Below are positions 35,529-43,718 of a DNA stretch of 64,000 bases, in pieces; the stretch's first letter is position 1; each line of letters starts with the position of its first letter. Both the position numbers and the translations under genes were made by a program. Origin of the DNA: an uncultured Eggerthella sp. (GTDB lineage Bacteria; Actinomycetota; Coriobacteriia; Coriobacteriales; Eggerthellaceae); NCBI GenBank assembly GCA_900542065.1, contig UQLU01000002.1:1-64000 (forward strand). The letters run 5' to 3'. Below the pieces are notes generated by a model. That model made no database searches and had not been told where the DNA came from. It worked only from the letters and a program-made list of their open reading frames with translations.

Positions 35529-36764
35529 CTAGCCTACTAATTCATCTAAGGTTTTAGGACCACAAACCGAACCGTCTGCCATAGCGGCTTCGATCTGTTC
35601 GTCGGTGTAACCCAAGTCCTTCATAACCGCTACCGTAGAGCTACCCAGCTTGTCGGTTGGCGTGAATACAGGAGTAGGTTCAGATTCGAACTGGATAGGC
35701 ACCGTAGGAATGTTGCGATCCGCTTCAGGATAGTGAATCTTAACCAGATAATCGTTATCCCAAACATTCTGATCTTCATAGACATCAAGCGGCGTTTGGC
35801 AAAGCTCAATAGGAATACCTGCGTCTTTGAAGAGCTTCAGCGCTTCAGCCGCGGTCATCTTAGCAAGCGCTTCATCCAAAATACCAACAACTTCAGGATT
35901 CAAGCCAGCCTCATTCATCTTGTTGCAGTTAACCAGACGAGGCTCATCAATCAAATCGTCGCGACCAATAAGGCCCATAATCTTGTTGTAGTCGCGATCG
36001 TATTCAGGGTCGCACATTGCCAGGTATTTACCATCACCAGTCATGTATACATTATTGAAAGGACAAATAACCTCTAAGCGACTCTTAGGATAAGGATTGC
36101 CATACTGAGCAGAAATCATACCAGTCATAAGCGCATAAACACCAGCATGCTGCAAAGCGCAGGTTACGTAATCACCCACACCAGTTTTTTCACGACCAAT
36201 TACTGCAGCGCAAATGCCTGCTGCTAAAAACATTGCTGCCTGCAAATCTCCGTAGCCGTTGGTTGGAATCATGGGAGAGTCACCACGATTTACCGTAGTG
36301 CCAAATACGCCACCGCGAGCCATATAACAGGTAACATCAAATCCGGGATCGTCCTTTTCGGCACCCTTTTTGCCATACCCTAAACCATGACCCATGATTA
36401 AGCGAGGATACTTTGCGTGTAAAGTTTCCCAGTCAAGACCCATCTTACGCAGCGACTTTGTACGCGTGTTGGTAATAAAAACATCTGCTTCCGAAAGTAA
36501 TTTATCCATTACTTCGGCACCAACTTCGGTCTTTAAGTTCAATGAGATAAAACGCTTGTGCAAATTGCACATGTCAAAGGCAAGATTTTCCTCATCGGAC
36601 ATGGGCATATTAAACACTGCAGCTTGCGTTACGCGAAGTGGATCACCCTTTGCAGCCTCAACCTTAATAACATCCGCGCCCCATTCTCCCAAGACACGAC
36701 CTGTTGCAGGTGTTGCCATGTAGGTAGTTAAATCTACAACCTTAATTCCCTCGAGCGGTTTCAT
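35529..36764 (-). CDS. CaiB/BaiF-family (class III) CoA-transferase
   Basis: A 411-residue enzyme that moves CoA between carboxylic acids. The start MKPLEGIKVVDLTTYMATPA has GGAGGAG 6 nt upstream. The family pattern GADVIKVEAAKGDPLR, the catalytic aspartate in the CDL/FDVTCYMARGG area and GDLQAAMFLAAGICAA are visible. It stands alone, so the substrate is open; in Eggerthellaceae relatives act on amino-acid fermentation acids or on carnitine-like and bile-acid compounds. A 9-bp-arm palindrome upstream may be its operator. Confidence 0.88.
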   Translation of the reverse strand: MKPLEGIKVVDLTTYMATPATGRVLGEWGADVIKVEAAKGDPLRVTQAAVFNMPMSDEENLAFDMCNLHKRFISLNLKTEVGAEVMDKLLSEADVFITNTRTKSLRKMGLDWETLHAKYPRLIMGHGLGYGKKGAEKDDPGFDVTCYMARGGVFGTTVNRGDSPMIPTNGYGDLQAAMFLAAGICAAVIGREKTGVGDYVTCALQHAGVYALMTGMISAQYGNPYPKSRLEVICPFNNVYMTGDGKYLAMCDPEYDRDYNKIMGLIGRDDLIDEPRLVNCNKMNEAGLNPEVVGILDEALAKMTAAEALKLFKDAGIPIELCQTPLDVYEDQNVWDNDYLVKIHYPEADRNIPTVPIQFESEPTPVFTPTDKLGSSTVAVMKDLGYTDEQIEAAMADGSVCGPKTLDELVG

Positions 36765-36855
36765 GCGATTCTCCTCCCCCTCAGGCAAAACTTTTGCGCT
36801 CTTTGCGCCTGTTCTCCCTTTAACGCATCGCGTTACTCGCACACCTGAGAATAGC

Positions 36856-36886
36856 GAGCTATAACTCCGAATCGATCTTATAGCTC
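36856..36886. promoter_or_regulatory. palindrome upstream of the CoA-transferase gene
   Basis: GAGCTATAA-N13-TTATAGCTC, perfect 9-bp arms, 92 nt upstream of the chosen start. A plausible regulator site; no regulator gene is adjacent. The rest of 36765-37064 shows no feature I can support. Confidence 0.4.
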
Positions 36887-37064
36887 AAATAAATAATCTT
36901 CTTTAATTATAGGTATAGAAGGAATGAATCAGAAGTGGTCAGAAATGACAAAAATGCTGAATATTGCCATTTATATAAAAAGAAATAATGACCGCAAATC
37001 TTGTTTGAAATTATTGATGAAGAGCGTAAAAAAGGTAAACAACTGCAAGCATTGATGCCTTAAC

Positions 37065-37604
37065 TTAGCGGCCATCGCGCATAGCTTTAAGCTTCGCTAA
37101 AACATCGGGATTCAAGCGATCTGCAACGGTATTTTTATGCGACACCTGTAAGTTGCTATCGCGATCGGCTTCATCCGACAAATCATCCATTTCCAAACTA
37201 AAGCCGTTAGCACTCATGCGATCTACGCCGCCACCAAAAACTGCATCCTGAATAGAAGCATCACTGGTAACAACCATAACCTCGACGCGACGTTCACGAG
37301 CATCATGCGATAACTTTTCAATCACCTTGTCCGCCGAAGAACCAAAGGGTGAAAACATTACTTTAACGCCACCAATTGTTTGCGTTTTACCTGCTGATTC
37401 TGGATTGTCTGCCGCATCAAATACGATGATCGCCTTGTATTCGCTTCCCACATATGCCGCAACATCACTAATCAGCGCTTCGCGAACCATGTTGAATTTT
37501 TCGTAGGTATAGTCCTCTTGATTACGCATGTGTATATAGCGCGAGCCACTGCGCAATACATTGTAGCCATCAACAATAAGCAGCTTGTTACGCTTTTTCG
37601 CCAT
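37065..37604 (-). CDS. NYN-domain (YacP/Rae1-like) ribonuclease
   Basis: A 179-residue protein of the YacP family, whose Bacillus member Rae1 cleaves mRNA on the ribosome. The fold's acidic residues appear in LLIVDGYNVLRS (near residue 8), FDAADN (near 73) and TSDASIQD (near 128). The start MAKKRNK follows the rlmB stop after 1 nt (TAAAATG), so the two are coupled; the longer frame upstream is inside rlmB. Association of rlmB with this family is conserved widely. Confidence 0.88.
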   Translation of the reverse strand: MAKKRNKLLIVDGYNVLRSGSRYIHMRNQEDYTYEKFNMVREALISDVAAYVGSEYKAIIVFDAADNPESAGKTQTIGGVKVMFSPFGSSADKVIEKLSHDARERRVEVMVVTSDASIQDAVFGGGVDRMSANGFSLEMDDLSDEADRDSNLQVSHKNTVADRLNPDVLAKLKAMRDGR

Positions 37605-37605
37605 T

Positions 37606-38373
37606 TTACTGAGCTTTCTTATTCTGCTCGCGGCACTGACGCATCCACTCGTACATGCATGCCGTTGCAGCCTGTGCCACATTCAGTGATCCAACATGGC
37701 CTGCCTGAGGAAGCGCCACTAAGAAGTCGCAATGTTCTTTGGTAAGACGAGAGAGACCTTCCCCTTCGCTGCCCATAACCAAAACCAAACGACCCGCCAT
37801 CGGCGTATCCCAAATACATTCAGTTGCCTGCTCGGATGCGCCCGCAACCCAGAAGTTTTCTTTCTTCAAACGCTCAATGGTTTGCGCAATGTTGCCAACT
37901 TGCGCAACCTTGATATGCGAAATAGCGCCAGCCGAGCTTTTATAGGTTGCTGCCGTAACTCGAGCAGAGCGTTTATTCGGAATAATGATGCCCGAAGCGC
38001 CTACAATTTCTGCGGAACGAGCAATAGCACCAAGGTTTCCTGCGTCAGTAATATGATCAAGAATAATAATAAGTGCTTGTCCATCATGCTCATCAGCATG
38101 CGTTTGAGCTGCATCTATAATTTCTTGAGCACTTACATAATTGTAAGGACGTGTTTCCAGCATTAGCCCTTGATGAGAGCCGCGTTCAGAACGCGCGTCT
38201 AAATCGCTACGCTTAACCTGCTTAACCGAAACACCCATCTTATGACAGCGTTTTACCACATCAGAAACTACTTTATCGCCCTTAAGACCATCGGCGACAT
38301 ATAAACATTTTGCAGGAATATTTGCCTTAAGCGCCTCAAGAACAGGACGTTTACCTTCTACATATTCTGCCAT
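37606..38373 (-). CDS. rlmB: 23S rRNA (guanosine-2'-O-)-methyltransferase RlmB-like (TrmH family)
   Basis: A 255-residue SPOUT methyltransferase. The N-terminal substrate-binding part begins YVEGKRPVLEALK; the SAM knot is marked by ILDHITDAGNLGAIARSA, VMGSEGEGLSRL and VGSLNVAQAATACMYEW. ATG 38373 has AGGAGG 7 nt upstream and gives normal length. It is followed by the NYN-domain gene. The family methylates the ribose of a specific guanosine in 23S rRNA; target identity here is by family only. Confidence 0.93.
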   Translation of the reverse strand: MAEYVEGKRPVLEALKANIPAKCLYVADGLKGDKVVSDVVKRCHKMGVSVKQVKRSDLDARSERGSHQGLMLETRPYNYVSAQEIIDAAQTHADEHDGQALIIILDHITDAGNLGAIARSAEIVGASGIIIPNKRSARVTAATYKSSAGAISHIKVAQVGNIAQTIERLKKENFWVAGASEQATECIWDTPMAGRLVLVMGSEGEGLSRLTKEHCDFLVALPQAGHVGSLNVAQAATACMYEWMRQCREQNKKAQ

Positions 38374-38426
38374 TAGCAGGCCTCCTGGCGATTTCGATAC
38401 GTTCGCACAACACAAACCATTGTATT

Positions 38427-38451
38427 AAAAAAGCGAGCCGCAAGGACTCGC
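38427..38451 (-). terminator. terminator downstream of tRNA-Gln
   Basis: Stem GCGAG / CTCGC with inner CC/GG pairing, followed on the minus strand by TTTTTTAATAC. It ends the tRNA transcript and lies just upstream of rlmB. Confidence 0.8.
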
Positions 38452-38464
38452 CATATTGCTTGAA

Positions 38465-38489
38465 AAAACTGGCTTTGCCAGCAGGATTC
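38465..38489 (-). repeat. partial duplicate of the tRNA-Gln 3' end
   Basis: A 25-bp stretch matching 38511-38535 (the T-arm and acceptor 3' part of tRNA-Gln plus 5 nt beyond) at 23 of 25 positions, placed 46 bp downstream of it on the tRNA's strand. It may be the remnant of a duplicated tRNA or of an integration at the tRNA 3' end. Confidence 0.75.
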
Positions 38490-38515
38490 CCGCGTCCGCT
38501 TCGCGAACGCAAAAC

Positions 38516-38589
38516 TGGCTGGGCCAGCAGGATTCGAACCTACATAGCTGGTACCAAAAACCAGAGTCCTACCATTGGACGATGGCCCA
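38516..38589 (-). tRNA. tRNA-Gln (anticodon TTG)
   Basis: A 74-nt cloverleaf read on the minus strand. Acceptor TGGGCCA / TGGCCCA, D-arm GTCC / GGAC, anticodon arm CTGGT-TTTTGGT-ACCAG with anticodon TTG, T-arm GTAGG-TTCGAAT-CCTGC, discriminator G and an encoded CCA. All stems pair. Confidence 0.97.
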
Positions 38590-38726
38590 GTATTTCAACT
38601 CGAGTGAATGTACCACACTACCAACAGCTCTGACAATGAATATTTGCAAAGCAATCAGAATTCATAAGGTAATTCACAAAAGCCCTACTATTATAGCGAT
38701 AAGAGAGGGTGAAATAAAAGATAGTT

Positions 38727-39620
38727 TTACGAAATTGACAGCGAGCACTGCCCTAAGCGCTTCACTTCGCCAAATTCTCCATGGAAATCAGATCCGCCTG
38801 TACATTCCAAACCATATTGATATGCCAATTCAGTGCAGCGTTTCCAGTCAGCCACGCTATGATCGGGATGAAATTGCTCTATACCCCACAATCCCGCATC
38901 TACCAATTCAGGCACCGCATCGTAACTATCAAGCTGTCCTGGATGCGCCAATACCGCCACACCCCCATCTTCAGTAATGGCACGCACGGCATCGCACATA
39001 TGGACATACTCAATATCACGCTTGCAAATTCCATTACCCTTGAACAGACTTTTATAGAGCGTTTGATAATCTTTACTCGTGAACGGCGCATTGGTTAAAG
39101 CTGCCATAAGATGCTGCTTATAAAAACCTGTCGAAACAGCGCGAAGCTTTTCTAGAAGTTGATAATCCAGCGTATAGCCTGCCTCTTCAAGTTGTTCTTG
39201 CTGCCATAAGGTGTTTTTGGTGCGCGCTTCTAAGAGAGGTTTACACAGTGCAGCAATGGCAGGAGATTCTTCTTTAAGTCCATAGCCCAAAATATGAACT
39301 TTACGACCCGTTTCTGGATTCCAAGCGCTTATTTCTATGCCCGAAATGTAGGTAATAGGCAATGATGTTTCTGAAGGAATCGCCGATAGCGCTTGTGCAG
39401 CAGCTTGAGCGTCATTAAATCCCACCGTCGTGTCATGATTGGTGATGGCAAGATGAGTCAGGCCTGCTGCTTGTGCCTGAGCTAATAATTCCGCAGAAGT
39501 AAATGATCCGTCAGAAATGGCGGAATGGCAATGTAAATCGGCGCGTATAGCCACTACCTCATCATGTTCGGATACACCATCGATCCTCAATAATTCTTGT
39601 AGCGTAATATCGGGCTTCAT
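38727..39620 (-). CDS. phnPP: PHP-domain cyclic phosphodiesterase of phosphonate catabolism (PhnPP-like)
   Basis: A 297-residue PHP-fold hydrolase. Metal-ligand motifs are RADLHCHSAISDGS (near 26), TNHDT, GIEIS, LAHPGQ and GGSDFHGEF, all intact. In Eggerthella lenta a PHP enzyme encoded with C-P lyase genes hydrolyses phosphoribosyl 1,2-cyclic phosphate through both ester bonds, replacing PhnP. Position as last gene of this phn operon supports the same role here. AAGGA lies 6 nt before the ATG; an 11-bp hairpin (39645-39672) separates it from phnL. Confidence 0.85.
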   Translation of the reverse strand: MKPDITLQELLRIDGVSEHDEVVAIRADLHCHSAISDGSFTSAELLAQAQAAGLTHLAITNHDTTVGFNDAQAAAQALSAIPSETSLPITYISGIEISAWNPETGRKVHILGYGLKEESPAIAALCKPLLEARTKNTLWQQEQLEEAGYTLDYQLLEKLRAVSTGFYKQHLMAALTNAPFTSKDYQTLYKSLFKGNGICKRDIEYVHMCDAVRAITEDGGVAVLAHPGQLDSYDAVPELVDAGLWGIEQFHPDHSVADWKRCTELAYQYGLECTGGSDFHGEFGEVKRLGQCSLSIS

Positions 39621-39644
39621 ATTCGATCCTTATCGATGCATTAA

Positions 39645-39672
39645 AGCGCACAAACATAGACGTTTGTGCGCT
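39645..39672. terminator. hairpin between phnL and the PHP gene
   Basis: AGCGCACAAAC / GTTTGTGCGCT, an 11-bp perfect stem with 6-nt loop. The T-run (GTTTTTATTTT) follows on the plus strand, where no gene ends; on the minus strand only TTAATGC follows, so partial attenuation or mRNA stabilisation is more likely for the phn operon. Confidence 0.5.
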
Positions 39673-39706
39673 GTTTTTATTTTCCGAATGCTTTTTATGC
39701 CGCGCA

Positions 39707-40453
39707 TCAAGCGACGATACTTCCCTTTTGCATATTGAATTCATGATCGCACAAGCCTTCCATGAATTCTAAGTCATGGAAGATTCCCAGCATGGTTGTT
39801 CCTTGCGATTTCAGCTGCTCGATTAATTCACGAACCTTCATTTTTGAGGCAGCATCAAGCGAAGCAGTCGGCTCATCAAGCAGCAACAAACGCGGCTGCT
39901 TAATCATGGCAGCAGCAATGTTTAAGCGTAGTTTTTCGCCACCAGAAAACGTACGAGGATACAGTGGCCACAGCGATTCGTTGATGTCGAAGTGACGTAG
40001 CATTTTTTCCGTTTCGGCTTTTGCGCGATCCAGATCTGCCGAGCCAAATGTTTCTAGGGCACTTTGCAAAACAATGTCATAGGCCGTTTGGCGCGGAAGC
40101 GCATTTAAGAACTGAGACACATATCCCATTTCATAGGCGCGGATATGAATCATTTCTCGCTCGCCAACGGTACATAAATCAACCTTGCCGAAACTTGCGC
40201 TGCGATACCAAATAGAACCCGACTCAGGTAAATTCGTACGATAAATACAACGCAAAATGGTAGATTTGCCCGAACCAGAACGGCCCGTAATTCCTACGAA
40301 TTCGCCTTCATTAACTGCAAGAGTGATGTTTTGACAACCATTAATGCAACGATCTGCCATATGCATATAAAACGATTTGGAAAGATTTTCAATGCTCAGC
40401 AGAGGTTCAGAGGTTGATTGGTCTGTCTGATTTGATTCAATTACAGAACTCAC
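39707..40453 (-). CDS. phnL: C-P lyase subunit PhnL (ABC-type ATPase)
   Basis: A 248-residue ABC-fold ATPase without membrane partners. It has Walker A GRSGSGKST (near 57), the signature TFSGGEKLRLNIAAAM and Walker B RLLLLDEPTA. PhnL joins PhnG, H and I in forming the ribose-phosphonate intermediate and is part of the core machinery. Its start is GTG with AGGAGG about 9 nt upstream, 12 nt after phnM. The order phnM then phnL is the reverse of E. coli. Confidence 0.93.
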   Translation of the reverse strand: MSSVIESNQTDQSTSEPLLSIENLSKSFYMHMADRCINGCQNITLAVNEGEFVGITGRSGSGKSTILRCIYRTNLPESGSIWYRSASFGKVDLCTVGEREMIHIRAYEMGYVSQFLNALPRQTAYDIVLQSALETFGSADLDRAKAETEKMLRHFDINESLWPLYPRTFSGGEKLRLNIAAAMIKQPRLLLLDEPTASLDAASKMKVRELIEQLKSQGTTMLGIFHDLEFMEGLCDHEFNMQKGSIVA

Positions 40454-40465
40454 GTCTTCTACCTC

Positions 40466-41764
40466 CTAGCGATCATAGCCTTGTGGCTGATCAGGATAGT
40501 GACTGCGATATACCGAATTACCGCCCACGAAAGCACGAGTAATGACAGGGGTTGTGATGCTTCCTTCAGGATTGCAGCCAATTTCGCGTACAAGCAAAAT
40601 ATCAGCACGTTTTCCTACTTGAAGTGATCCCACTTCATCATCAATACCAACCGCTTTGGCAGGATTTGCCGTTACCAGCGCAAAGGCAGCGGGCAAACTC
40701 ATGCTACATTCACGATGGAGGGTAAATACTGCATCAATAAGCGCCGCAGGATAGTAATCGCTGCAGAGCATATCGATTGCTCCGTCCTTAACGCCTTCGC
40801 GTGCTGAAAGATTACCTGAATGGCTATGACCCAGCATTACGTTAGGAGCACCAGCCAACGTATACATACCATGTTCTTTTGCTTCATGAGCCGTTTTCAT
40901 ATCAATGGGGAACTCTGAAATAACCGCACCAAGCGAATCCATGTACTCCACTTTTTCCGTGCAGTCATCATCGTGAGAAGCAAGTGAAATCCCCTTTTCA
41001 TGAGCCAGTTTTGCCAAACGCTCCAAATCCTCAGGGGTAATTTTTTTCGCGTTCTGACGATCTTGAATAAGCTCTTGCACCTCTTCGTCGGTCATACCCT
41101 CGCGATATCCCTTCATGGTATTGCTATATACCAAAAGATCGCGATACTGGCCTTGACCAGGGGTGTGATCCATGAACGAAAGAAGATCAACCTTATCTTC
41201 TTCAAGATAACGCTCAATTTCCTCTACTCGATCCACCGCATCAAGCTCAACACGCAAATGCAGGCGATGGCGAATCAGGTGATCGTGTTCTTCTCCTTCG
41301 CGAATTGTTGCAATAGCATCCAAAAGCTGGCTTACATTTTTAAAATCGCGAATAGGCTTATGGTCGAACACGCGAGATCCATAGGTAGAAAGTGAATGAT
41401 AAATAGTAGTTACCCCATGGGTTACCAGTTCACGATCTACCTTATACAACGATGTAGGCAGATCCATTACAACGCTCGGACGAGGAGAAGCAACTGATTC
41501 GATATAGTCCGAATGAATATCAACCATGCCAGGCACTACATAAGCACCGCGTGCATCTACTACAGGTAGACCCGTAGCAGCATCAATCACCAAACCAGGA
41601 TTACCTGTTTCGGATGCGGCATCTACTTCGCGCGTGCGTGCATTGGCAAGCGTTGGCTTAATATCAACAATTATTCCTTGTTTAATAACAATATCGTGAT
41701 TTGGCAATATTTCGGTTTCGGTAACCACATTACCGCCACGAATTACTAAAGAATTTGCTTCCAT
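40466..41764 (-). CDS. phnM: alpha-D-ribose 1-methylphosphonate 5-triphosphate diphosphatase PhnM
   Basis: A 432-residue amidohydrolase. The start MEANSLVIRGG has GGAG 6 nt upstream; a TTG four codons earlier overlaps it. Family blocks are VPGMVDIHSDYIES (metal-binding DxHxD), DHTPGQGQY, HDDDC, ISEFPIDM, GHSHSGNLSA and CSDYYPAAL. It releases pyrophosphate from the PhnGHIL product to give the substrate of PhnJ. A large structured spacer precedes it. Confidence 0.96.
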   Translation of the reverse strand: MEANSLVIRGGNVVTETEILPNHDIVIKQGIIVDIKPTLANARTREVDAASETGNPGLVIDAATGLPVVDARGAYVVPGMVDIHSDYIESVASPRPSVVMDLPTSLYKVDRELVTHGVTTIYHSLSTYGSRVFDHKPIRDFKNVSQLLDAIATIREGEEHDHLIRHRLHLRVELDAVDRVEEIERYLEEDKVDLLSFMDHTPGQGQYRDLLVYSNTMKGYREGMTDEEVQELIQDRQNAKKITPEDLERLAKLAHEKGISLASHDDDCTEKVEYMDSLGAVISEFPIDMKTAHEAKEHGMYTLAGAPNVMLGHSHSGNLSAREGVKDGAIDMLCSDYYPAALIDAVFTLHRECSMSLPAAFALVTANPAKAVGIDDEVGSLQVGKRADILLVREIGCNPEGSITTPVITRAFVGGNSVYRSHYPDQPQGYDR

Positions 41765-41787
41765 GTTTATCTCCAAATACTAACTAT

Positions 41788-41945
41788 GTTTTGAGCAATC
41801 TCCACGTAATCAAACCTTCTGCTTGTATCGAGGTGAACATTACGTCTTGTCTGCTCAAACCGTGTTTTTCAAAAGCATCTCGTATGGAGGTTGCCCGTCA
41901 GCCCAAAGAGCAACAACCAACCAAACGGGCAACCTCCCAGAGATG
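41788..41945 (-). other. structured leader between phnK and phnM (two stem-loop modules)
   Basis: Two modules lie in tandem in the 251-nt gap. Module 1 (41876-41945) is a rod: CATCTC / GAGATG outside and GGAGGTTGCCCGT / ACGGGCAACCTCC (13 perfect pairs) inside, with a 26-nt loop. Module 2 (41788-41860) has an outer TTTGAGCA / TGCTCAAA stem, an inner ACGTAAT / ATTACGT stem and a 28-nt loop. Together they occupy the start of the phnM leader. No known riboswitch is recognised. Confidence 0.55.
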
Positions 41946-42015
41946 AGAGAAAAAGGCTTACTTCCTACGCGCAGCAAATTGCATAACCAAATGCAGTCCT
42001 TGCACGCGCCGACCA

Positions 42016-42870
42016 TCAAAGGAGCGAATACACAAGTTGCTGGGTATACGCATGCTGAGGGTCTTCCAATATCTGGTCGGTAAGGCCAGACTCAATTACC
42101 TGGCCATTAAGCATGACGAAGGTGCGATCCGCCAACATGCGAATTACTCCTAAGTCATGGCTTACAACTAGCATGCTTACGCCAAAATCACGCTTAATTT
42201 GCAGAATCAGATCTAAAACGCTGGCTTGAACCGAAAGATCAAGACCGGTTGTCACTTCATCAAGAAGCAAAATAGGCGGATTATTGGACAGTGCTTTAGC
42301 AATTTGCACACGCTGTTGCATACCGCCAGAAAACTGCTTTGGCGGTTCACCTGCGCGACTAAGAGGAATGTTTACTTTTTCCAGCAAATCGTTACCTCGT
42401 GCGCGCATGGATTCAACTCTACGATTCCCTGCGGCAATCATCTGTTCGGCGATGTTAGACATTGAGGAGAAGTTCATACGAAGACCCAAATAGGGGTTTT
42501 GATATACCATGCCCAAAACGGTATTGCGTACGTGGCGTTTATGTTGCGAAGACAAGGTAAGCAGATTCTCTTTACCACCATCATAAGGAATTGCGCGAAC
42601 TTCACCTTCGGTTGCCTGCTGGTCAAAATATAAGCACTGCATAAAGGTTGATTTACCGCTACCAGATTCCCCTACAATGCCAACAATTTCACCAGGGTAG
42701 AGATTCATGCTCACATCGCGAACTGCATGCACAGTATGACAATGAGGACAAATATTGCGCTCTAGCTTTGCATCAGGAGAAAGGCAGTATTCGCAGCCCT
42801 GACCAAAGCGTTTTGATACATGCGAAACCGACAAGCAAGGACTCTGTTCCATTTCTGGAATGTTCATCAC
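42016..42870 (-). CDS. phnK: C-P lyase subunit PhnK (ABC-type ATPase)
   Basis: A 284-residue ABC-fold ATPase with Walker A GESGSGKST (near 66), signature QFSGGMQQRVQIAKAL, Walker B ILLLDEVT and a four-cysteine insertion near residues 22-41 (CEYCLS ... NICPHC). PhnK binds the PhnGHIJ core and drives its conformational cycle in E. coli. It may start at GTG 42870 or ATG 42867, immediately after the phnJ stop; GGGAGGG upstream fits either. The cysteine pair arrangement is typical of PhnK. Confidence 0.94.
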   Translation of the reverse strand: MMNIPEMEQSPCLSVSHVSKRFGQGCEYCLSPDAKLERNICPHCHTVHAVRDVSMNLYPGEIVGIVGESGSGKSTFMQCLYFDQQATEGEVRAIPYDGGKENLLTLSSQHKRHVRNTVLGMVYQNPYLGLRMNFSSMSNIAEQMIAAGNRRVESMRARGNDLLEKVNIPLSRAGEPPKQFSGGMQQRVQIAKALSNNPPILLLDEVTTGLDLSVQASVLDLILQIKRDFGVSMLVVSHDLGVIRMLADRTFVMLNGQVIESGLTDQILEDPQHAYTQQLVYSLL

Positions 42871-43716
42871 TTATTCACCCTCCCGATTCTCACGACGAGC
42901 GCAACAATAAGCAGTGTCATTGCACTGATAGTAAGTCTCGCCTGTTTCTTCATCGACTAGCTCGTCCAAATACACACCAGTAGCACCGCACAAACGACAC
43001 TGCTTTCCTTCAAAGTTTTCTACCGAGAACGGGTAATCTTCAAAGTCGAGTGGTGCAACCTTGGTATAAGGAGGCACGGCATAAATTTTCTTTTCACGAC
43101 CTGCGCCTAGAAGCGTTAAATTCTCGCTCATATGCAGCTTCATCGTGTCAAAACGAGGGATGGGTGACGGTGCCATAACATAGCGATCCTCTACCAAACA
43201 GGGATGATCGGCATTCGTTGTGGTATGGCCGTAGCGAATAATTTGATCAAAAAGACCAAGCCAGGCACCGGTATAATCTGCTTCTGCATGAAGAACAAGG
43301 GTTTTTGCTTCACTTGGCTCAAATTCTCGCAAAGGCTCTGGCATAGGAACCTGCAGCACCAACACCTGCCCTGCTGTTAGAGGTTTTTCAGGAATACGGT
43401 GACGAGACTGAATGATCGTAGCCTCTTCGGTTTTCTCAACCACCTCAACGTCGGTTGTTTCTACGATAAGTTTTTTAATGTTTACCGCATTAACACTGTC
43501 ATCAGCACCCTGGTCAATAACCTTAAGCACATCATCTTGCCCAATAAGTGACAAGGTAACCTGCAAGCCACCTGTTCCCCATCCGCGGCCAATAGGCATT
43601 TCGCGAGATGCAAAGGGGATTTGATGTCCAGGGATGGAAATACCTTTTAATACAGCACGACGGATTTCGCGCTTAGATGCCTCGTCGAAGAAGGCGAAAT
43701 GGTACAGCTGTCGCAT
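42871..43716 (-). CDS. phnJ: alpha-D-ribose 1-methylphosphonate 5-phosphate C-P-lyase PhnJ
   Basis: The radical SAM enzyme that breaks the carbon-phosphorus bond. Taking ATG 43716 (GGAG 5 nt upstream) gives 281 aa. The unusual cluster cysteines C240, C243, C265 and C271 (CRLC, then CNDTAYC) are all present, as is the segment IGRGWGTGGLQVTLSLIG. It starts 2 nt after the phnI stop. All residues known to matter are visible, so an active enzyme is expected. Confidence 0.97.
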   Translation of the reverse strand: MRQLYHFAFFDEASKREIRRAVLKGISIPGHQIPFASREMPIGRGWGTGGLQVTLSLIGQDDVLKVIDQGADDSVNAVNIKKLIVETTDVEVVEKTEEATIIQSRHRIPEKPLTAGQVLVLQVPMPEPLREFEPSEAKTLVLHAEADYTGAWLGLFDQIIRYGHTTTNADHPCLVEDRYVMAPSPIPRFDTMKLHMSENLTLLGAGREKKIYAVPPYTKVAPLDFEDYPFSVENFEGKQCRLCGATGVYLDELVDEETGETYYQCNDTAYCCARRENREGE

Positions 43717-43718
43717 AA

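Noticed and set aside
41000..41395. Plus-strand frame of 131 codons within phnM
   Set aside because: Shadow of the strongly supported phnM gene.
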